From the NCBI RefSeq assembly GCF_010183535.1, contig NC_071330.1, positions 2,275,717-2,339,716 on the forward strand: 64,000 nt of DNA. Reading direction: 5' to 3'. Below are positions 22,270 through 35,000 of this stretch, one piece after another (the first letter of the stretch is position 1; every line of letters begins with the position of its first letter). The position numbers and the translations under genes are program-made. This DNA is from Caenorhabditis remanei (taxonomy: Eukaryota > Nematoda > Chromadorea > Rhabditida > Rhabditidae). Below the pieces are notes generated by a model that was not told the DNA's origin, did not search any database, and saw only the letters and a list, made by a program, of their open reading frames with translations.

Positions 22270-22938
22270 ATTTGAATAGAACTGGAATAAATGAGTTATT
22301 CTAGGTTTTGATGGTAGTTTTGATTTTGATGATTGTATAGGTTTCTGTATCTAGTAGTTACAACTGTATATATATCATTCAGATCGGTTTTTAATGTACT
22401 GTGAATTGTAGATCGGGTAAGGCAGAGATTGTGTGTATTCCGGTGAGTAGCTGGCTTGGAGTAGTTTCTGAACATAAGTTCCATTTCGGTAGGACTATCG
22501 GGTTCGTAAAGGAACTAGCTTTTCTCTTTCTCGGCCAGCGGCTGGATGGCCACATGGCAATGAGGTGGAGCCCGGAGCAAAAAATCCAACTTTATTAGTG
22601 TGCAAATTTATATAGAATTCTGAACGCATACGGAAAGTCAATTCAATTATAAGGCGCCTTTTGGGTTACCAAAAGTGCTCAAAATTGTTTAAAGTCTCTA
22701 AAAGATTTAGACGTTCCTCGAAATCCTAAAATTCGGTTTTGAAAATTTAGTTATCCCGAAAAACATTATAGACATCCCTCGAACACTGAAAAAAGTACAG
22801 TTTGTTTTGACACCTGGAAGTAGTGATAACCTAAAAACAAAAACCACGGAGCTTGCTTTGACATTGCTCTTAGACCCATCACCCTGAAAGTAACCCATAT
22901 CTTAAAACAAACTCATTTATTCCAGTTCAAATTCAAAT
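22270..22938. other. Intergenic DNA between convergent CL1 and CL2
   Basis: Holds the 3' ends of both genes, AATAAA-like sequence near 22288, and the second copy of the direct repeat (22594-22665) that brackets CL1. No gene supported. Confidence 0.5.
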
Positions 22939-23734
22939 TCATAGAAAAAGAGACAAAAGAGCAATAAACAAATACACAAGAATAGAGTTCACCCCTTCCG
23001 ATCGACCATTATTTTCAGATGAAGGGGTAATACACAGTCCTCGTTCAGTCTTTCCATGAGTACACTTCGATCCGGACTCTCCACGTTGGTAGTCAGATAG
23101 GGAGAATGTTCCGCTGAAATTGATAAGTTCTCTAGAGTTTAAAGTTTTCAGACAACTCACCGCCAGCCGTACAAAGTGATAGTGGCCATTTCCGTATTAA
23201 AAGAATTGCCAGAGCGACTAGCATTTAAGTGGCAAGTAGCTGTCAAAACACACTGAATAACAGACGTCTGGAGTGGGTGTTCTTCCTCGTGAAAATGGAA
23301 CGAGGGGAATTCCGTGCTCTTCGAAAATTCCTGCCAAATTTCACGACTTTCTTTTTCGCCGTAGAAAGCCACTCGATAGTTGACACCGTGTTTGATATCA
23401 TCACAAGACTTCATTTTTCTTGATTCCTTCTCCAGGGACATATCGTATTTCTGAACGAAAAATTTATTGTAATAACTTGAGAAGATCTCACCAATTCATG
23501 CATGTTTCCAATTTCCTTCATGTCTGCAACATTCGCTCGCAACGCGTTGAGAGATTCGATTTTGGGTAACGGATTGTCTGCCCAGTGCTTATTAAACTCT
23601 TCTTCTGTTAGACAGTGTTTGATGAAGTCGGTGTAACTGAAGCGAGCAGGAACACGTTGAACTCATTTCAATCATTTTATGAAGTCTAACTCACCACTGA
23701 GCAATACCAAAGTGACCGCAAGAAGTACCTTCAT
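22939..23734 (-). CDS. CL2: CAP-like family member with altered exon-2 acceptor
   Basis: Exons by homology: 23695-23734, 23492-23646, 23161-23450 and 22939-23113. The signal peptide (MKVLLAVTLVLLS), six cysteines, GWR strand and hydrophobic tail (NSILVYLFIALLSLFL) are all kept, and every exon is open. The acceptor used by the relatives reads CTG instead of CAG at 23647-23649. Ten bases further in, CTTCGG has become CTTCAG, a new acceptor. That acceptor alone would shift the frame. Combined with a GTTAGA donor 4 bp downstream of the usual one, the frame is restored (net loss of two codons). So it is either a gene with moved splice sites or a fresh pseudogene; I cannot decide. Convergent with CL1. 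Confidence 0.65.
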
Positions 23735-23810
23735 TGCTCAAATCGAAAAACTCAAAACTGTCAGTAATAATCAACACAACTGTCAATATATTGCATTGAT
23801 TCTTATCAGA

Positions 23811-23850
23811 TTCCTCTAAAACAAGTCCACGTGTTAAAGGAGCGGATAAG
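23811..23850 (-). promoter_or_regulatory. GATA site plus E-box upstream of CL2
   Basis: CTTATCAGA (23812-23820), CACGTG (23828-23833) and GATAAG (23845-23850) lie together, with CACGTG starting 94 bp from the CL2 ATG. TGATAAG-type sites are the known target of intestinal ELT-2 in C. elegans, so gut expression is a reasonable inference. Confidence 0.5.
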
Positions 23851-24288
23851 AAGTTGATTATCCAAAAATTGAATCCACGTCAAAATGAACTGAAAACCTT
23901 TTCAATCACTCTAATTTTTGGCAATGAAACTTGGCTAGACTACTGGTGCTTACCGAAGTCATCTGAATAGCACTGGAATCATGGAGACGCAGACACGATG
24001 CTTAATAACAAATAATTTCACATTTCCATATAAGTTTCGTTCATTTCAAGTCAAAATGAGTTGATTTGCTGCTAGTCTGATAGTGAGACAGAGAATCTTA
24101 CATTGTTTCAAATTGTCTTATTAGTACAGTATCACGACTGGGGAACTAGTAATTGTCAAATTTGAGACCTATCAGCTACAGTACTACGCAAGATATATGG
24201 TATCCTCCTACCCTCTGATTTTAATTCAAAGTTTTCTGCAACTGCCATGTAAATCCAAACAACTCATTTATTCCACTTCAATTCAAAT
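23851..24288. other. Intergenic DNA between CL2 and CL3
   Basis: No gene. The sequence 23880-24230 is closely similar to the upstream regions of CL3 (25250-25590) and CL8 (47780-48060), showing that promoter and spacer were copied along with the genes. Confidence 0.55.
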
Positions 24289-25130
24289 TCATAGAAAAAG
24301 AAACACGAAAGCAATAGACAAGTAGACAAAAATAGAGTTCATCCCTTCCGATTCTCCATTATTTTCAGCTGAAGGACCAGTCGTCTCCATTACAGATCTT
24401 GGAGGGGCAATACATAGTCCTTGTTTAGTCTTTCCATGAGTACACTTCGATCCGGGCGGTCCGTGTTGGAAGTCAGATACGGAGAGTGTTCCACTGTAAT
24501 TAATAAGTTCTTTAGAGTGTAATGTTCTCAGACAACCCACCGCCAGCCGTAGAAAGTGATATGATCTGTTTCCAGATCATCAAAATTGTCAAAGCGATGA
24601 GCATCAAAGCGGCAATCAGTTGTCAAATCACATTCAATATAAGCCGTCTGGAGTGGATTCGCACCCTCAACAAAATTGCTCGGGGATTTATTCAAACTCT
24701 TCTCAAATTCCTGCCAAATTGCACGACTTTCTCTTTCGCGGTAAAATTGCACTCGATAGTTGACACCGTGCTTGAAATCGTCACAAGACTTCATTTTTCT
24801 CGCTTCCTTCTCCAGGGACATGTCGTATTTCTAAAATGAAAATCTATTGAATTGAAGACCATTTCCAGATCTTACCATTTCATGCATGTTTGCAATCTGA
24901 AATCCTTTTGCAACGTCTACTCGGTCTGTGTTCTCGGCTTCGACCTTGGTTTCACTTTTGTTATGGAGAAAAGGAGCGTATCGTTGATTGTACTCTTCTT
25001 CAATTAGACAGTGTTTGATGAAGTCGGTGTAACCGAAGCGAGCTGGAACACATGAAACTCATTTCAATCATTTTATGAAGTCTAACTCACCACTGAGCAA
25101 TACCAAAGTGATTGCGATAAGTACTTTCAT
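24289..25130 (-). CDS. CL3: secreted CAP-like protein with GPI-type tail, 233 aa
   Basis: Exons 25091-25130, 24876-25042, 24541-24830 and 24289-24493 join in phase. The exon-2 acceptor is TTCCAG; the exon-3 donor is GTGGGT, weaker than the GTGAGT of its relatives. Signal peptide MKVLITLVLLS-type (starts MKVLIAITLVLLS), CAP-like core with ANMHEM and KYDMSLEKEARKMKSCDD, the six family cysteines, HPLQTAYIEC, a Ser/Pro stalk and the tail NSIFVYLSIAFVFLFL. Exon 2 is 12 bp longer than in CL1. It appears intact. Its upstream DNA has CTTATCAG (25198-25205) and CACGTG (25224-25229), the latter 94 bp from the ATG. Confidence 0.8.
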
Positions 25131-25197
25131 TTTTGAAATCGGAAAGCTGAAAACCGTTTGTAATAATCAACACAACTATCACTATATTGCATTGATC

Positions 25198-25229
25198 CTT
25201 ATCAGATTCCTCTAAAACAATCCCACGTG
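25198..25229 (-). promoter_or_regulatory. GATA site plus E-box upstream of CL3
   Basis: CTTATCAG then CACGTG, with the box starting exactly 94 bp from the start codon as in CL2, CL6 and CL8. The GATAAG seen beyond the CL2 box has decayed here. Confidence 0.5.
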
Positions 25230-25706
25230 TTAAAGAAATTGAGGAAAAGCTGTTTTTCAAAGTTCACGAAAAATGAACTGAAAACCTTTTCAATCTAAAA
25301 CACTCTAATTTTTAGCAATGCAACTTGGCTAGACTACTGGTGCTTGCCGAAGTCTTCAGAATAGCACTGGAATCATGGAAATGCAGACACGACGCTTAAT
25401 AACAAATCATTTCACATTTCCATATAACTTTCGTTCATTTCAAGTTAGAAAAGTTGATTTACTGGAAATCTGAGTCTTACAGATAATCTTACAAAGTTTT
25501 AAATTGTCTTATTAGTACAGTATCACGAGTGAAGAACTACTAATTGTGAAATTTGAGATCAACTACAGTCATCCGCAAGATCTACCGTAACCTTCCCGTT
25601 CTTATTATGAACTCAAATGCTTTTTCTGTGCAATAGAGCTTACCCCGTCCCCTTGCGGCTGTCATCAAAACCAAGCATAAATCATTCATTCCAGTTCTAT
25701 TTAAAT
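25230..25706. other. Intergenic DNA between CL3 and CL4
   Basis: Copied spacer sequence shared with 23880-24230; no gene supported. Confidence 0.5.
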
Positions 25707-26658
25707 TCATAGAAAAAGAGACACGAAAGCAATAGACAAGTAGACAAGAATAGAGTTCACCCCTTCATCATTATTTTCGGACGGAGGAGCAATCGCCTCT
25801 GAGTCAGATCTGGATGGAGCAGTTGTCTCTATTTTAGATTTGGGCGGGGCAATCGTTTCTATTTTAGATGTGGGTGGAGCAGTGGTCTCTACTTTAGATT
25901 TGGGTGAAGTAGTTGTCTTTGATTCAGTTTTTGGCGGTGCAATACACAATCCTTCTTCAGTCTTTCCATGAGTACACTTCGATCCGGGCGGTCCTCGTTG
26001 GAAGTCAGATACGGAGAGTGTTCCACTGGAATTGATGAGATCTCTAGAGTTTAAAGTTTTCAGTCAACTCACCGCCATCCGTACAAAACGATAAAGGTTG
26101 CTTTATCACAGTCAGCTTTCAAATCACACTGAATAAAAGACGTCTGGAGTGGATGCTGGTGCTCAGTATACGCCCCAATGAAAGATGTAATATCCGAACC
26201 GCTCCTCACAAATGCTTCCCAAATTGCATTACTTTCTTTTCTCCCGTAGTTTAACACTCGATAGTTGACACCGTGTTTGATATCATCACAAGACTTCATC
26301 TTTCTCGCTTCCTTCTCCAGGGACATGTCGTATTTCTGCATTAAAATTTATTGTATTAACTTGAGAAGATCTCACCAATTCATGCATGTTTGCAATTTCA
26401 TGACTACTTGCAATATCGGCTCGCGCAGAGTTGAGAGATGCGATCTTGGGTAACGGATGGTCTGCCCAGTGCTTATCAAACTCTTCTTCATTTAGGCAGT
26501 GTTTGATGAAGTCGGTGTAACCGACGCGGACTGAAAAGTGAACAGTATGTATTTGAACCCAAAATTTCGAGGTTTTTTTTTCATTTTTAATTCATGGCAT
26601 GCCTGAATCTAAACTTACCTCCAAACAAGACCAAAGTGTCCGTGAGGATTGCCTTCAT
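25707..26658 (-). CDS. CL4: CAP-like protein with long Thr/Pro repeat stalk, 258 aa
   Basis: Exons 26619-26658, 26376-26530, 26073-26335 and 25707-26025 join in phase, with GTAAGT, GTGAGA and GTGAGT donors and TTTTCAG, TGCAG and TTCCAG acceptors. The N-terminus MKAILTDTLVLFG is a less hydrophobic signal peptide than in the other members. The CAP-like core, six cysteines and GWR strand are present. The stalk is the longest in the family: four or five ~11-residue units of the type PPKSKIETTAP precede NNDEGVNSILVYLSIAFVSLFL. Threonine and proline content suggests an O-glycosylated spacer. Its upstream DNA belongs to the second promoter class, shared with CL5 and CL9. The gene looks intact. Confidence 0.8.
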
Positions 26659-26696
26659 TTCGAATCAATCGGTTGATCGGCGATTCTCGAATAGTG

Positions 26697-26744
26697 TGAA
26701 GACGGTAATGATTGATTTGAAAGATTCCACGCGTAGATTGACAG
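26697..26744 (-). promoter_or_regulatory. Conserved upstream module of CL4
   Basis: A ~48-bp block with GGTAATGATTGATTTG and ATTCCACGCGTAGATT is shared almost unchanged with CL5 (28616-28660), CL9 (49091-49136) and CL9' (58919-58964), about 40-60 bp upstream of each ATG. It contains TGATTGAT, which fits a PBC/HOX half-site pattern, and ACGCGT. Its function is inferred from conservation only. Confidence 0.5.
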
Positions 26745-27702
26745 CAAAGGTCAGAAAAAATGTCAGAACAAAAGTTCACGGTGTTGAGCTACGGTCATGA
26801 AACTACTACACGAGAAATTTTAAAAATATTGAACTTGAAACCTTTTTTCTGATGGTTTCTCAAAAAAGCAATTATTTTACAGAGGTATTTTCTGCAGATA
26901 CCAATACTGTAGCTGGCCAACCTTACTATTAGAAGACAAGTTACAGTATCTAGGTCACTGTAATTTGTGCTTGTTTATTATTTTTAATTTTTTTTTTAGC
27001 GGAACAGATAATATCGATATTGAACATCTGGATGTACAGACACAAACACACATCCCCGGAACTTGTAAGAGTTTTTATGGAAGATTCGTTCACTAGATCA
27101 GCGGAGGCCTGCGAAATGGATTCTTGGAAAGTTAGGCCATCAGAAAAGCTTTCACTCTTTTCAAAATTTCCAGTGAACTAGCTTCATGATCGTAGCTCCC
27201 AAAAGTTTTAGACCAATCCGACCAATTTGAAAAAAGTCATAAGTAACACCTGTCACCTACGTGTTACAGCTACAAATGTTCAGTTTTCGGTAATTTTTCT
27301 ATGATATGTGCACTGTGTGTGTCTTTGAAAGCATACTTGAAGAATTTTTCGAAAAATCTTCGAAAATTCTAGAGCAAATTTCAAAGACTTTTCGTGATAT
27401 TTTTTACGATAAATTTTTCGAAGATTTCCAAAAAAACCCAGGGTTCCGGAGCCCATCTGTGTTGTCGGTCACGTTTTGCATTTCTTTTTCAATAATATCT
27501 TAATTATGAGCCATTTATCGTGAATAAGAAGCTCAACTGGCAAAACCTAATTATCCGGGGACGAACACAAATCTGCTCCGGAAACCAAAACTGTATATTC
27601 TCAAGCAAAATCATTGTTGCAGATTTTTTCCGAAGTTTCCAACCTGTCCCAGTAAGATTGAAACCAAAAACCCAATCATTTATTCCGTTTCCCTTCACAT
27701 TC
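26745..27702. other. Intergenic DNA between CL4 and CL5
   Basis: No gene supported. Contains a CATCTGGATGTACAGACACA word near 27028 and CTACAGTA-type words. The frames at 27306-27714 are AT-rich noise. Confidence 0.4.
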
Positions 27703-28556
27703 CTAGAAAACTAGCCATATCGACAAGTACACAAAAATCGAGTTCACTGCAACCATCGTCGCCATGTTCTTGCCTCCGATTCCTTCACCTCCCTCACCAT
27801 CTTCTCCAGATTCAGAATCATTCTCTTCTTTAGCTCTTGGCGGAGCGATGCACAAGTTTTTATCAGTTACTCCATGGGGACACTGTGATCCGGCTGGTCC
27901 AAACTTGATATCATCCAGAGTGAGTGTGCCTCTGCAATAAAACAAAATGAGTTTGAGTTTGACAAAAAATATAATTGAACTCACTTATAAGCGTACAATG
28001 TAATTTCCGATCTATTGTGGGGTTTATATCGACCCATATAATAAATATTCATGGTACACGTAACAGTCAAGTTGCATTTAGCGTAAGCTGTTTGGAGAGG
28101 ATGTTCCCCTTCGATTGGGTTTGCTATATCTTCCGTTATATTCAAATTTTTTTTCCTATATTCCTTCCAAACTTTATTGCTTTCTTCTCGTCCGAGTGTA
28201 AAGAGCTGATAGTCCGGGCCGTTCTTTAAGTCTGCACACGATTTTATCGTTTTCCTAGCTCTTTTTGCGAGTCCATCGTCGTACTTCTGAAAATTTATCG
28301 TTAATTGGAGAAATGATAAAGATAAACTACCATAGCATGCATATTAGCTATCTGAAAAATTCTAGCCGTATTTTGACGGGCCTCATTCCTTTTATCCACG
28401 TAGGTTTTTCTGATCATTTCTTCCTCTGTCCAACACTTATCGATAATAGTAGCGTGGATTTGGTTTGCTGGAAGTGTCATCTTACAAGGAGAGAGAAATT
28501 AGAAGGGGACACTTACCTCCAAGCAAGACCAAAGTGATCGCGATGATTGTCTTCAT
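27703..28556 (-). CDS. CL5: most divergent CAP-like family member, 235 aa
   Basis: Exons 28517-28556, 28331-28467, 27985-28286 and 27703-27931 join in phase (donors GTAAGT, GTAGTT, GTGAGT; acceptors TTCCAG, TTTTCAG, TTGCAG). Signal peptide MKTIIAITLVLLG. The core keeps KCWTEEEM, IANMHAMKYDDGLAKRARK, SCADLKNGPDYQ, HPLQTAYAKC, TVTC, SQCPHG and LCI, so all six cysteines are conserved despite low overall identity. The GWR strand reads YAYKG. The stalk is acidic and glycine-rich (ENDSESGEDGEGGEG) rather than Thr/Pro repeats, and the tail is NSIFVYLSIWLVF. It may be close to the ancestral form. Intact. Confidence 0.8.
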
Positions 28557-29038
28557 TTCGATTCGATCAATTTTTCAATCGAATAGAAGATTTCGGCGAC
28601 TCCTGAATAGTGGGAAGACGGTAATGATTGATTTGCAAGATTCCACGCGTAGATTAACAGGAAGGGTCAGAAAAATGTCAGAACAAAAAGTTCACGGGGT
28701 TGGGGTACGGTCATGAAGCCAGTTCACAGAAAATTTTCAGAATGATAAGATTGAGTTTTTTATGATGGCCTTACTTTTTCAGCAAAGGTTTCCCTGGTCA
28801 CCGGTCATTCTTCCGAGCTGACCTAGAAAACCAATTCTTCCTTCAAATGTTAGCTAGGTCATTCCCCAACAAATGTGTGTCTATACATCCAGATGTCCCA
28901 TTTAGATATGATTTATTTTGGAATGAATAGGCACTAAATCAAAGTGAAGCAATGGAAAGAAATGAGATCGACGGGCACACAGACACACAAACAGACAGAC
29001 AGGGAAGTGTGGAGATCGGAAGTGAAGAAGTCATGATT
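28557..29038. other. Intergenic DNA between CL5 and the left svop gene
   Basis: Includes the CL5 upstream module (28616-28660) and the svop 3' flank with a CACACAGACACACAAACAGA microsatellite (28976-29000). The same arrangement, downstream of the other svop copies, is found at 49100-49460 and 58930-59290. Confidence 0.5.
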
Positions 29039-32000
29039 CTAGTGAGAATCCTGAAAACATTCGATTTCAGGAAAAGTATTTTTGAAAATGAGCAATTCTC
29101 ACCATCATTTGCCTTCCCTTTGTCTCAATCGGAAGACTTAGAGATGCAATTAATCCGAGAATCGCTGCAGTTCCATAAATACCAATGGGTAGGGATAATG
29201 AGTGTTCGGAGGCAACCTGGAAACAGAAAATACAGTATGATAGATAGTTACAGTAATCATTACAGTAGTGCCTACTAGCTATGGTAAGGTAAATACAGTA
29301 CCTCACTTCTAACAACAATCTGTCATCTGAGATTGGTTAGCTACAGTAACTGTTGTCAGTTTAACGCCTCTGGATAAAACTGCCAACTTTACGACTCGAT
29401 AATTCCGGGTCACATTGATTTTCCCCGCAAAATCCCCCGAAATTATAAGCCGAACTCTCACACAGTTATTCCTCTTTATTTATGATCGCCTTTCCCCGAT
29501 TTATTCCATCGAAATCGGTCAATTCTACCAATTTCTACTAAATTATTGCCGCGCCTCATTATTTAAACGGCGCGCGCATTTGTCTACAGTATCCCGTTCG
29601 TCGCGAGACTTAGATGTGCAGGCAACCCACATCCTTTTTAGGCCAACGCGCGTTGCCTGCCGAGTCTCCTCGCCACCGCACTTCTACTACTTTCACGCCA
29701 CGTTGCGGTCCGTTGGTGACGGATTTTTCCCCTATTTTTCACTTTATTTTATTCCCCTTTATCTGTTCTCCTTCCCCTCGTTTTTCCCCTCTAAACCATC
29801 TACAAAACCTCTACAAAACTCCACAAAACTCTACGAAACTCTACGTAACAGGTTTTACCTGACAGGAAGGAGAACCGTAAGGTTTCCTCGCATCCCACAA
29901 GGGAACGAGGTTTTTCTCCTACACATTTTGCTCCGCAACTCCTGTCGATGGCCTTTTCCCTTTCTCTTGTCCCTAATTCTTCTCCTAATAAACGGGTCAA
30001 TGAGAAAATGTGTACTGTTTTGTCGTCTGCATAGCTTATCCGAAGGTTCTGCGGAACCGGGTCTCATACGGCGCATACAGGGGGTCTCCCTGGGTTATGA
30101 CTGTGTCCTGGTCTTCGACTGGACCTACAGGCATTGTCAACATGGTGCATCGACGGACGGTCTGTTTAAGGTAGTAGAACTTCGAGTTCTCCCCTCTACA
30201 AGTTACAATTCGAACCCAAGTCGAACCCGCTAGCCTTCCTGGCGTCTGAGCACCCCACGACCGCGAACTCGACGAAAAACGACGAAATTCTACGATTTCC
30301 ACGAAAATATACTCGATCGACAACTTCTGGCAGCCCACTGAGGCGAAAATCTACAAATTATTCGCGAAAATCGCATAATCGGCGAAGAAATCTACAAAAA
30401 ATCGATAAATCTGCCATAAATATCGATAATTCTACATAAATCAGCTTCAAATCGTGATAAAATAATTTACTACACACGAAAAGCTTTGATTCTTTCTTAA
30501 ATTCTACATTTATAGCCAGAAAATGCCATATTCCATCGAGAAAATTCAAAAAATCGATATAAATCGTCCTCGCGGCGAAATCAGTACCAAATCCGGTCGA
30601 ATTCTACAAAAAATTCTGAAAAAATCTGAAAAACAGGTGTTTTCGGGCTTCTTCGGACTTCGGTTGTCATTTTTTTCGAAAAAATTCGGTCTATTTTACC
30701 CGAAAATCGATGTTAAAACATCGAAATTATTTGAATTCAATTCAAATTATTTTCGGAGGTATACGGTCGACAATGCGCGAGTCATTGTACGCAAACACCG
30801 ATTGCGTACAATGCGCACTCGGTCGCATACAGTACTCAATACGATAAGTGGGCGCCGACGCTCAAAAATGAGCGTGTGGCGCGCGAGGTGTATGCCATAC
30901 ACTCCGCACACACACTTGCTCACTCTAAAAAATTTCCGATTTTTTCCGAAAAAATCCGTGTTTTTATCGATTTTTCCCCTTTTCCCCCACAAAATTCGAT
31001 GAAAATCGAATAAAATGTTGCATCCCATATCGAAAAGGTAAGTTTCGAATTGAAAACTACTCGAAATTCTACGCTAATCGCCTAAAATGCGTATTCTACA
31101 CGAAAAAATCGACCAATCGAAGCGCAGCCCACCACATCGACGGATTTTCTACAAAAAGTCGCCAAAAAGGCGCATTCTACTGAATCCCAGTCATTCTACA
31201 GCTGGGAAGGTAAGAAATTACACAAGTAGCCCACATGGTGGCGAAATTTCGGTCAAATTCGTCGAAAATCGACGAATATTCGCGAAAAACAAGCGAGGGG
31301 TCCACAATCGGAGTGATAATTCACCCGTCTACAACAAAAAATCCACTGAACCTGCCGGTAACTCATTTATACGGAAATTTCTACAAAAACACGACTAACT
31401 CGTTGAAAAATGACCAAAATTGGCATTTTTTGGAAAATTCCATCGCAAACTGAAAAATCAGTTACGATCGGCACCCACAAGTCTCCAACAGCGAACGCGT
31501 GGCCGGAAAATTTTCCGAAAAGCTGAGGAGCACCCCACTGGGCCGAAAATGACCGAAAATTTGCCGAAAACGGCTAGAATTTTACAAATTCTGATATTTC
31601 TTGAGCTAAAAAGCCAAAAATTCGGATAATTCTTGAATAAAGAATATCTGGAATAGTAAATTATCGATTTACTAGGCGAATTGCTGCCCAAAATTTCAAG
31701 AATCATCAATTTCTCACTGAAAATTATTTTCGAAAATTTCGAAAATCAATAAAAACTCGGAAATCGATACAAATCGATACGAACTGATTTCAATTCATTC
31801 CATTATGAATATAATCGGAGCATCCCACCCCTTTAGGGGAAGTAATGCCCAAATTTCGACAAAAATCTGACAATTTTCAGTGAGAACGCGATTTCGAAAA
31901 ATTTTCGAAAATCCAGAAAAATTCAAATCGATTAAAAATCGATTTGATAATGATTCTTATTCATTATCTCAATGATTCCAATCGGCGCAACCCACATTTC

Positions 32001-35000
32001 AAGGGGAACCTATGCCCGATTTTTGCCAGAATCCAAAATTTCCACGAGGAATTTATTTCGAAAATTTCGAATGTCTTTAAAAATAAATCTCGAATATTTT
32101 TAAGACTCAAATGAATCTGAATCACTGAAATAATGGTTTTCCCAAGCAATTCGCCATAGTTAAGCAAAAATTTGATCGATTTCATATCCGATCAGCCAGA
32201 TTTCACTGAAAATTCAGTTGAAAATTTTGAAAAGATCGGTAAAAATCTTCGGCGCGAGTAATTCCGAAGATCCAAAAGCCTAGCAATCAATAAAAAAGTG
32301 AATGCTAAGGCCGGCGAAGTAAAATTCTGTAAGATTCGCAGCCCACACATCAGAAAGTCAGAAATATTTGGCTGAAAATATTCGAAAAATTCCAAAAAAT
32401 CGATAAAGCTCGGTTTGAATATTTTTCTAAGCACCCCTTCAAACACCATTCATAGCCCAAAGGGCATGACAAAAAGCAGTTTTGCTAGGGGAGGTGCTGC
32501 CCAAATTTTCATTTTTTCTAAAAACTTAGAAAAAAAAATCTCCAATCTAAAAACTTTCGGTTGATTGGCTGAAAATTTGGTGGAAAATATTGGAAAAATT
32601 CCGTAAGGTCGGTAATACCCGATCAGAATATTTTCATAGCACCCCACAAACGGTAAGCATAGCTAAAAACGGCATGCCAAAAACCAGTTTTACTAGGGTA
32701 AGTGCTGCCCAAATTTTCAATTTTCTGAAAACTTAGAAAAAATTCCAATCTGAAAAAAAAAGTCAGATGAGATTTGGCTGAAAATATCGGAACAACTCCA
32801 AAGAGATGATAACATCCGACTTAAATATTTTCATAGCATCCCATAAACACTATACATAGCCGAAAAGGCATGTCAACGCCAGTTTTGCTAGGGGAGGTGC
32901 TGCCCAAAATTTCATTTTTTCTAAAAACTTAGAAAAAATTCCAATCTGAATTTTTTTGTGGAGCTTTTAATATACATCATACTTCCCCACTCAAGGAAGT
33001 ATCAGAGCCTTCATATGGTTACTCGCAGCCCAATTTTATCTGAGATCAAGGAAAATTTCACTGAAATTTCTAAAAAATTTTGGAAACATACCAATTGGCA
33101 ATCAGCCAAAAGTGATTCTGACTGTCTATATTGACTCAAAATTGATTCTAAACCGAATCTAAAAGAACTATTAGTTCTCCGAGTTGAAAGATACCGGATT
33201 AATTGATCAAAATTTAACAATTTCGATTAAAAAAAAACTGTCAGTCCCGATATTCCAATAAGAATTTCCGATGACATGAGACTTCTATCAGACTACAATG
33301 GCAATAGAAATCCGAAAGCTTATACATATGAAAGCACGGAAAACTACGAATCAGGCTAACACTGACCCCCTTTCATACATTCTTTCTCGCTTCTGACACT
33401 GATAATTTCTGTATTCATCTTCTTCTTGCTCTCTCGACTAAACTCGTATCTCTCTGAAAGTTCTACAACACATCTGTTTTTATTTCAGAATGTCATCCTC
33501 ACATACAACGTTCGAGCACCCCGCCATTATTTGCCGAGCCAGGGAAACAGAGAGAACAGTCAGATGATGCATCCCACATCGGAGCACCGAGTCACTGAAG
33601 AGGAAAGATTAAAGAGAAGAAGAAAGAGGAAGCCCACACGAATACCAGTGAGTACAGTTAACAATTGACTAGTTAACGAAATTAACATGATGCTTCTTAT
33701 AGAAAAAGACTGGAATCTCCAAGGAACCCACCCAAGAGAAGATGTCTTGTGCGCCCACCCACCGATTCCGAACGAAGTTCGTCGGCATGAAGCGTGGACG
33801 TCATCCACCACTCATAAAGCATACACATTGGCAGCCCACAATGCTGTCCAACTTGTTAATTCCTTGTTGAATCTGTTATATTGTTGACATTGTATCTCTG
33901 GCAACCCACGTTAATAAACGTTTGTGTAACTAAAACAAAGGTACACATTGCTCTTAAAAGATCTGAATACCTGCTCGCTCTGCTAGCTACTATGCTTCCA
34001 CAATCTACATCTACTAAACAAATACTATTGAGAGCATCTGAAAAACGGTACTCAATACACACTCTTCTCTTTCCAGCTACCAGACCAGATGATATAGAAT
34101 CTGAGTCCTCCATTGTTGAAAACTTAAGGAAGTTGACGACGATAGAGAAAGTTAAGAAGTCAGAAAGCAGATAAGATACAAGCATAAAAACGTAAATCGA
34201 GCAGCCCACTCTTTTCAGAGAGTCAGTAAAGAGCAATTTCCAAAACTACTGATTCCCACAAAAAGGGAACAATAACCTTGAAAAAGAGGAAACACCAACG
34301 TGTTAAAGAGGGTTGAACTGTATCAGAGAGGACGAAATGATAGAAGGGAAAGGTCATAAACCTTGTTAGCCTCATTGATTCATTGTAACCACTACTGTCA
34401 ACTGAAAATAAAATTCTTGCCCAACATTCTACTATCACATAACGTCATCACCTAGTTTCACGAGTTTTATACTCGACTGTTATTTGATGCTGCTACTTTT
34501 CATGAACTTGCCCCTGGAATGTTGCTGAAATGACTGGAAAGAAAAAATTTTACGAGCACAAATTTCTACATATATTGGAGCAAACGCATATAACATCTAC
34601 AGATAAAGGGAGGATTAAATCCACCAACTGCGACTCGGTAGAAGAGTCGGGTGACCCCAATGGACAGGGAAACCCTCAATTTAAGATCACATAATAGTGT
34701 TGAATCATACAATCCCAGTATGAAAATTAGAAAGACCGCGATACTTGACGTATTCTATCAACGAGACTAGATCCTACGACTTCCAGCATCTTGCTAAGGA
34801 CCGGAGGGTATCTGTTTCCGGCCAGTTACAGATACTGAAAGAGGAGTACACCAGGCTGACCTATTATATTGGCAGTATGTCAGGCAGCCCACAACCATCT
34901 ACACGTGTAATTCCTTGGCACTATTATGACACCTAAATACACCTGAATCACTGAAAATTCTAGACTTTAGTTGATTCAATCGTACTACAAAAAATAGTGC

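Noticed and set aside
29415..30233. 272-codon frame over the 5' LTR and its twin over the 3' LTR
   Set aside because: It lies wholly in the LTR and leader, runs past the LTR end only in the 5' copy, and has no protein motif; treated as chance open frame.
30523..31002. Longest leader frame, 159 codons, as a possible pol remnant
   Set aside because: No protease, reverse transcriptase, RNase H or integrase motif; composition matches surrounding non-coding leader.
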